From the NCBI GenBank assembly GCA_032718475.1, contig JAUCBJ010006446.1:1-36623 (forward strand): DNA of 36,623 bases, in the 5' to 3' direction. Numbering within the stretch: the first letter of the stretch is position 1; every line of letters begins with the position of its first letter. Below, piece after piece: positions 31,096 to 36,623 of this stretch. The position numbers were made by a program, and so were the translations under genes. Source of the DNA: Nemertoderma westbladi. Taxonomy: Eukaryota; Xenacoelomorpha; Nemertodermatida; Nemertodermatidae. The notes under the pieces are model-generated. The model had not been told where the DNA came from. It did not search any database and worked only from the letters and a program-made list of their open reading frames with translations.

Positions 31096-32509
31096 TAATT
31101 TGGTTCTATAATATATATTTCTTTTACAAATAAAAAAATTATTTTTTATTGTGATGAATGATTTATTTTTACTGTAATAATATAATACACTTTCAGACTT
31201 TGATCCATATTTTAATTAATGTTTCGATCTACAGTACTAAATATTAATAATGTATAGTGAACTATTAATTGTCTGATTTATGTACCGTACTGAACAGCTG
31301 AATTTTACTCTATAATTTTTTACATATTTTGATAAAAATTATTGCATATTTTTATTGCATAATTTTTTTATTTAAATAAATGATCTGATTGAATTTACTA
31401 CAATTTTATTCACTTATTTATTATGCCATATACTGTACACCAATGTTTCAATGAATGTAATATATATAAATTAATGTGGATTACGTAAATATGTACTTTT
31501 ATTGTGTTCTGAATTTCATTTTGTTTATTAATACATTACTTGCTGACTTGTACTTATTTTTACTCTGTGGTGCTTTATGGCAGGCGTTGCTGAGTGCATA
31601 ATTTTAACATAGGTCCTACTGTATATACCAATAATTACTTGATTGCCCTACTATAACTATCCTACCCGTATCTATGAAAATGGTAATCTTGTTTGTTATG
31701 TTTCGTTATTTTTATGTCTATGTCATTATACTCAAATCAAATTCATCTCATCTCAATTCAGAGACAGTACCGTACTCTAACACATGTCAGCATGTCAATT
31801 GATACCGGTATTCTACTGTTCTATTAGTTTGGTAGGCCCTATTCCAGTATTCGGCCTCCACTCTTCGGTCTGTCGGTGGTTTCTGGGTTTTGATTGTCCT
31901 TTACTGCTTTAAGGCTAGCAACTACGAACTAGGCCTTACGCTTTATGCAGAACCGGTAGCGCGGTAGGCCTACTGCTTACCCTGTTACCGGTATATCTTT
32001 TTATCCTGTCTGCGGGTCTGCCTGTTATCTGGTTATTTCAGTTTGCAGTTAACTATGGGATAGGCCTACCCCAGGCCCAGCTACCGCTACCATACAGCCA
32101 TACTGCCATACCATACCTGCATAGACCTACCATAGTTCCTTCTGTCGCTTTGTTAGCCTATTTAATATTTCTGTATTTATTAGGCCTAATTTAGACCTAG
32201 GTCAGTAGGTCAGTAGGTAGTGTTGTATTTCAGTATTTTAGCTTGTAGGCCTACCGGTAGGTAGCACCAGCACGCAAGTAGGTACCGGTACCGGTACGGG
32301 TACGGCAGTGCGGTAATTAACAGAATGACAGATTAATCATTAACAGATTAAGCCAACTTACAGATGTAATTCAGTTAGTTAGGTAGGCCCTAGCCAGTTA
32401 GTATTAGTACCGGTAATTTAACCATTCTGCTATTTGACAGTTCAGCAGTTTGAGCTAAGCTTTCTTAAAATTAATACCCGTACCTACCCCAACAGTCCAA
32501 GTTATTGTA
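31096..32509. other. No gene seen; 5' flank of the helicase gene
   Basis: 31096-31780 is AT-rich with nothing recognised. 31780-32420 is rich in TAGGCCTA and TACCGGTA palindromes, including tandem ACCGGT near 32283-32300. A pyrimidine-rich CTACCCCAACAG just before the ATG could be a splice acceptor for a 5' noncoding exon. That is not provable here. Confidence 0.4.
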
Positions 32510-33178
32510 ATGGCCGACGCGGATGTTGATAATGAGCTTCTAGACTACGAAGAGGAGGACCACGATACCGCGGATGTTCGCGAGGCTGGAGATGCGAAAC
32601 CCAAGAAGGACGTCAAGGGAACGTACGTGTCGATACACAGCTCGGGATTCCGAGACTTCCTCCTGAAGCCGGAGCTGCTCCGAGCAATCGTTGACTGCGG
32701 TTTCGAGCACCCCTCGGAGGTGCAGCACGAGTGCATCCCGCAGGGAATACTGGCTATGGACGTCATCTGTCAGGCCAAGTCCGGGATGGGGAAGACCGCG
32801 GTCTTTGTGTTGGCCACGTTGCAGCAGTTGGAACCGGTGGACGGGCAAGTCGCCGTTCTCGTCATGGGCCACACCCGCGAACTCGCCTTCCAGATCGCCA
32901 AAGAGTACGAACGCTTCTCCAAGTACATGCCCAGCGTCAAGGTGGCCGTGTTCTTCGGCGGGCTCAGCATCCAGAACGATATCAACCGGTTGAAGAACGA
33001 TTGTCCGCACATCGTGGTCGGGACCCCGGGTCGCACGTTGGCCTTGATCCGCGATCGCGCCCTCAACCTTAAACACATCCGACACTTCATCCTCGACGAA
33101 TGCGATAAGATGTTGGGCGACCTCGATATGCGACGGGACGTTCAAGAGATATTCAAGAACACCCCCCACGAGAAACAG
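32510..33178 (+). CDS. DDX39B: DDX39/UAP56-type DEAD-box RNA helicase, exon 1 (residues 1-223)
   Basis: An ATP-dependent RNA helicase of the UAP56/DDX39 group, which acts in spliceosome assembly and, as part of TREX, in nuclear mRNA export. The start is fixed by the family N-terminus ([14 protein letters not shown]), with a G at -3. Visible motifs: Q motif around Phe65 to Gln72, motif I AKSGMGKT 89-96, motif Ia HTRELAF 121-127, TPGR 172-175 and DECD 196-199, the form that separates this group from DEAD helicases. The exon ends in CAG at 33178 followed by GTATTT, after the conserved PHEKQ. It is very close to vertebrate DDX39A/B but differs at usually invariant spots: GHTREL where CHTREL is usual, and a changed [12 protein letters not shown] segment. 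It is CpG-rich compared with its flanks. The symbol is given for the family; A and B paralogues are a vertebrate split. Confidence 0.95.
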
Positions 33179-33502
33179 GTATTTATTTACTCCATACTGA
33201 TATTTACGAGATGATTTGATTAAATCATCAATGACATATTTTATCACTTCACATTTTTTCGCTCATTTTCACGCTTCATCTTCTTTGCTTATACTTATTT
33301 ATTATTATTACCGTGCTCTAATGTAAGAACGTAGGTAAGGGTGAGAGCTATTGGCGAAAATCTAATCTAGCTTCGAATTAACAATGATAATATCTTTAAT
33401 TAAGGGAAAGAAGACATTGGCATGTTATGTTATATACTAATTGAAAAGAAACTACTACACTTTTATGTCGAACTCTATATTAATTACGTTTCTATCTAAC
33501 AG
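33179..33502 (+). other. Phase-0 GT-AG intron of the helicase gene (324 bp)
   Basis: CAG|GTATTT donor and TCTATCTAACAG|GTG acceptor. Joining Gln223 to Val224 restores the conserved [13 protein letters not shown]. The intron is AT-rich and encodes nothing. Confidence 0.93.
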
Positions 33503-34117
33503 GTGATGATGTTCAGTGCGACTCTCCCCAAGGACGTCCGAGTCGTCGCCAAGAAGTTCATGCAGGACCCGATGGAAGTCTACGTTGACGACGACTCCAA
33601 GCTCACCCTCCACGGCCTCCAGCAGTACTACGTGAAGCTCAAGGACAACGAAAAGAACCGCAAACTCTTCGATCTCCTCGACGTCTTGGAGTTCAACCAA
33701 GTGATCATATTCGTTAAGACGGTAGCTCGTTGCATGGCTCTCTCCCAGCTGCTGGTGGAGCAGAACTTCCCGGCGATCTGTATCCACCGCAGTATGGGTC
33801 AAGAGGAGCGTCTCAACCGCTACCAGCAGTTCAAAGACTTCGAGAAGCGGATCCTAGTTGCTACTAACCTGTTCGGAAGAGGGATGGACATCGAGCGAGT
33901 CAACATCGTCTTCAACTACGACATGCCGGAGGACTCCGACACGTACCTGCACCGGGTGGCCCGAGCGGGGCGCTTCGGTACCAAAGGGTTGGCGGTGACC
34001 TTCGTGTCGGACGAGAACGACGCGAGGATCCTAAACGAGGTGCAGGAACGCTTCGAGGTCAACATCGGGGAGCTGCCGGACGAGATCGATATCGCGTCGT
34101 ACATCGAGGAGCGCTAG
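33503..34117 (+). CDS. DDX39B: DDX39/UAP56-type DEAD-box RNA helicase, exon 2 (residues 224-427)
   Basis: The second RecA-like domain, reading from GTG at 33503 to TAG at 34115-34117. Visible motifs: III SAT 228-230, IV around QVIIFV 289-294, [15 protein letters not shown] 343-356 and [12 protein letters not shown] 373-382. The C-terminus [15 protein letters not shown] matches the family end. The total of 427 aa equals the vertebrate length. All ATPase and RNA-binding motifs are intact, so the product should be active. Notable changes are [11 protein letters not shown] where IHRGMPQEERL is usual, and a few substitutions in [12 protein letters not shown]. The single intron contrasts with the many introns of vertebrate DDX39 genes. 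Confidence 0.95.
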   Translation: MMMFSATLPKDVRVVAKKFMQDPMEVYVDDDSKLTLHGLQQYYVKLKDNEKNRKLFDLLDVLEFNQVIIFVKTVARCMALSQLLVEQNFPAICIHRSMGQEERLNRYQQFKDFEKRILVATNLFGRGMDIERVNIVFNYDMPEDSDTYLHRVARAGRFGTKGLAVTFVSDENDARILNEVQERFEVNIGELPDEIDIASYIEER

Positions 34118-34276
34118 TCGCGGAGTGCGGAGTCGGTACAACGCAATCAACCCACCCCGGTGACGATTCCGGGAGAACTTAATACTAGAACGGAAGTTTC
34201 GAACGGAAGTCACAGTCCTTGATAGACACAGATATTAAAAGGAGTTATTTTTTGTTACATTTAACGAACTTATGTT

Positions 34277-34282
34277 AATAAA
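34277..34282 (+). terminator. Candidate poly(A) signal for the helicase gene
   Basis: AATAAA 160 bp after the stop codon, within an AT-rich 3' flank. Confidence 0.6.
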
Positions 34283-36623
34283 CTATCGAGATTATTAATC
34301 TACGCGCGTCCTATTACGTTCTAGTCGGTCACTTACGGCGCGATAAACTCTAGGTTTCGTTCTTGTCCTTTTAATTAAACTTGCAGTTGTTGGTTCTTGT
34401 TTGGTTGGCGAAGGTTGTGAATTGTTATTTTCGTTTAGTTGATTAATTTTTATTCACAATATAAATATATACATGCCGTATTCCGCTTCTTCTTCCACGT
34501 ACGCGGGATGGTATAATAGTGGGAAAATATCGAGGAGGTGGTTATAAAGTATGTCACTCGGGTTTTGCATCTCCCCACTAAGGTAGTAGAAAAATATATC
34601 TTATGAAACTCACTAAACTTAATTTTATTTAAGTTTTTTTATTTTTTCAAACACAATCACCAATATTATTCAGAAGTTTAAAAACATCATAGCTTTCTCT
34701 TAATTTAGTAACCTGTTTAATATGTTTAGTAACCCGATAAAGTAAGGCAGGTCCGTCCTCAGCTCTGATTCAGGCAAAATTCACTAACTACCAGTTAACC
34801 ATATGAAGGTACTTTAGTATTTAAAAAAAAAAAAATTTTTTAGAAAAAAAAATAATTTGAATTTTATTCAATAAATCATTAATTTAAATCGTGATTTAAT
34901 TCTTGTATTTAAATCCTTCTGATTAATATAAAATAACAATACTTATCAAAAAGTGTCGTGATATCAATATTAGACTCTAACCATCCCAACCTCTTAAAAC
35001 GAAAATTGTAAAGGTATAACTAAATGGCGGAATTGTATTATCTTCTACAGAAATTAATTCAGTTTCATCCATGGACGGTTTAAGGTATTATTGATTGTTG
35101 GATGTGATAACAGATAGGAGACGCTACTGGCGGTAGGCGTTAATTAATAAGGTGGTTCTCGTGAGATAGTGTAGTTAGTGTAGGAGAGGGAGGAGATAGG
35201 CGTTAGTGTGTGCAGCTAATTAGTTGGATATATTAGGTCCCGTTGAATTTTCTTGGTATATCTTATCAATATACGCACAGGTATGTATTTTTCACATATG
35301 GGTACGAATGCTGACTTAATTCCCTATCCACATGCTGGCTGGCATATAATATGTGAAACAGACATCGCGTTTGTGACTGTAATTGTATGTTTTTAAGATA
35401 GCGGTAGACCTATAAGTAATGTTCACTTTTAAGTTATCTTTGCTATCAAAAGAACGCCTCTGCTTTCATTCCCACCCGTACCACTAACTGCCAGCTCACG
35501 GGTACAGGTCTACTGGTTGTAGTAAAACTACCGGCAATATGAAACTGTGAGAAAAATTAATTTAATTAAAAAAAAAACAAGCAGAAAATAAGGCATTAGG
35601 ATATTCTCACTAGAAAAGCCAGCAATCTGGCTATATAAAGACTGTCCATAGACCAACGTAGTGTAGTTGGGTCCCTCCCCATTGAACAGCTTTGCTTACA
35701 GTCTGAGAGAAAGTAATCCCAGCCCCTAAATGTCATTATTAACAATTAATTTTTTAACCTATAAAATATTTGAACGGCCCAGTATTGCTTAAAATTAAAT
35801 CAGCTGACCTCTCACCTAACATAGCAGTGAGTAACCTTTTAGATATTCCAATAGGATTCACTGGCTATTCAGCTAATGAGGTAATACATTACAAACTAAC
35901 AATTGATGTTTGCTTACTTGTCTGGGTTGGAGTGAGAGAGTAATATTAAACTTGGCAAGTAATATACTTTATCTGCAGTTTGGGCCTATCCTATTAATAG
36001 TACAGTAGTAGCATTACTAGGCCCTCATGTGTACCGGCTGGTGTTTCTATCATTGAGACTATGGCAATTTTCGTATATGGGGCTATTTTTCGAAATATAA
36101 AAAGTCACTTTAATCATTTTTTTCGAAACTTTATTTTACACATCCTGGGGTTGAGCTGCGTCGATTGAAATAACTTTCATTGACGGACGAACTATATATG
36201 CACATACATAGATATATAGTACAGTAAGAAGTCCTAATGGTCTTCCACTTAGTACCCGTATTTAAAATTTTCGTATTTGTTTTGTTTCGGGGTAACTGGG
36301 CAAAAAATTCTAGATAAATTATGTTTAAAGTTACAATAAATTATAACGGGTTCTTAATATGTGTACGAAGTGATTGCCGGGAAAAGAGTAGCCGACACTC
36401 ACTCGCTTCGCGTCGGTGACCCTCCGAATACCACAAACCGCTTAGCGCACAAACATGTTGGACGTCTACATATTACAACGACAAAGGAGTAATTAATAAA
36501 CTTTCTAATGGACAAAATCCCATTTACCGAAGTTTACGAAATCGCTCTGACATAGAACTCTCCGTACGTTAGCTTTCATGTTCATGTTACATGCAAGCAA
36601 AGCGAGAGAGGTGGAATAATCAA
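34283..36623. other. No gene seen
   Basis: AT-rich intergenic DNA with A and T homopolymer runs near 34822-34850. I found no coding frame, RNA gene, element end or tandem repeat that I could support on either strand. Confidence 0.45.

Overview
The window is metazoan nuclear DNA: spliced genes with GT-AG and GC-AG introns, AATAAA signals, non-LTR retrotransposons, foldback and TIR elements, a tRNA-like SINE and several satellites. CpG-rich coding exons sit in AT-rich, repeat-dense flanks. The TAPL-type ABC transporter, the CR1-like LINEs with 3' hairpins and the many TAGGCCTA and TACCGGTA palindromes suggest a marine invertebrate, perhaps a deuterostome. That placement is inference only; no species is identified.

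Layout. 1-1460: 5' flank with a dispersed repeat and a small TIR element. 1461-11620: an ABCB9/TAPL-like half-transporter of 813 aa in two coding exons. Its single intron (2457-10174, about 7.7 kb, apparently GC-AG) is almost wholly a 30/31-bp palindromic minisatellite interrupted by a 5'-truncated LINE with an open reverse transcriptase frame. 11621-18602: no gene; a 255-bp TIR element, microsatellites, a 43/33-bp minisatellite and a cluster of inverted repeats. 18603-20319: a tandem satellite whose last four copies have a 315-bp period. 20431-23063: nested elements, namely a 1.6-kb long-TIR element with a 9-bp target duplication, a 588-bp MITE inserted inside it, and an approximately 960-bp near-perfect palindrome. 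23198-24691: an unrecognised single-exon Gln/His-rich protein of 497 aa. 25.8-31.1 kb: a SINE and three decayed CR1/Jockey-like LINE remnants. 32510-34117: a DDX39/UAP56-type DEAD-box helicase of 427 aa in two exons. The remainder has no recognisable gene.

The three host genes all point to the + strand but show no functional link. ABCB9/TAPL is a lysosomal peptide transporter, DDX39/UAP56 acts in splicing and mRNA export, and the Gln-rich protein may be nuclear. I see no operon-like or defence-type system. The most unusual content is structural: the satellite-filled GC-AG intron, the nested TIR elements with readable target-site duplications, and the foldback.
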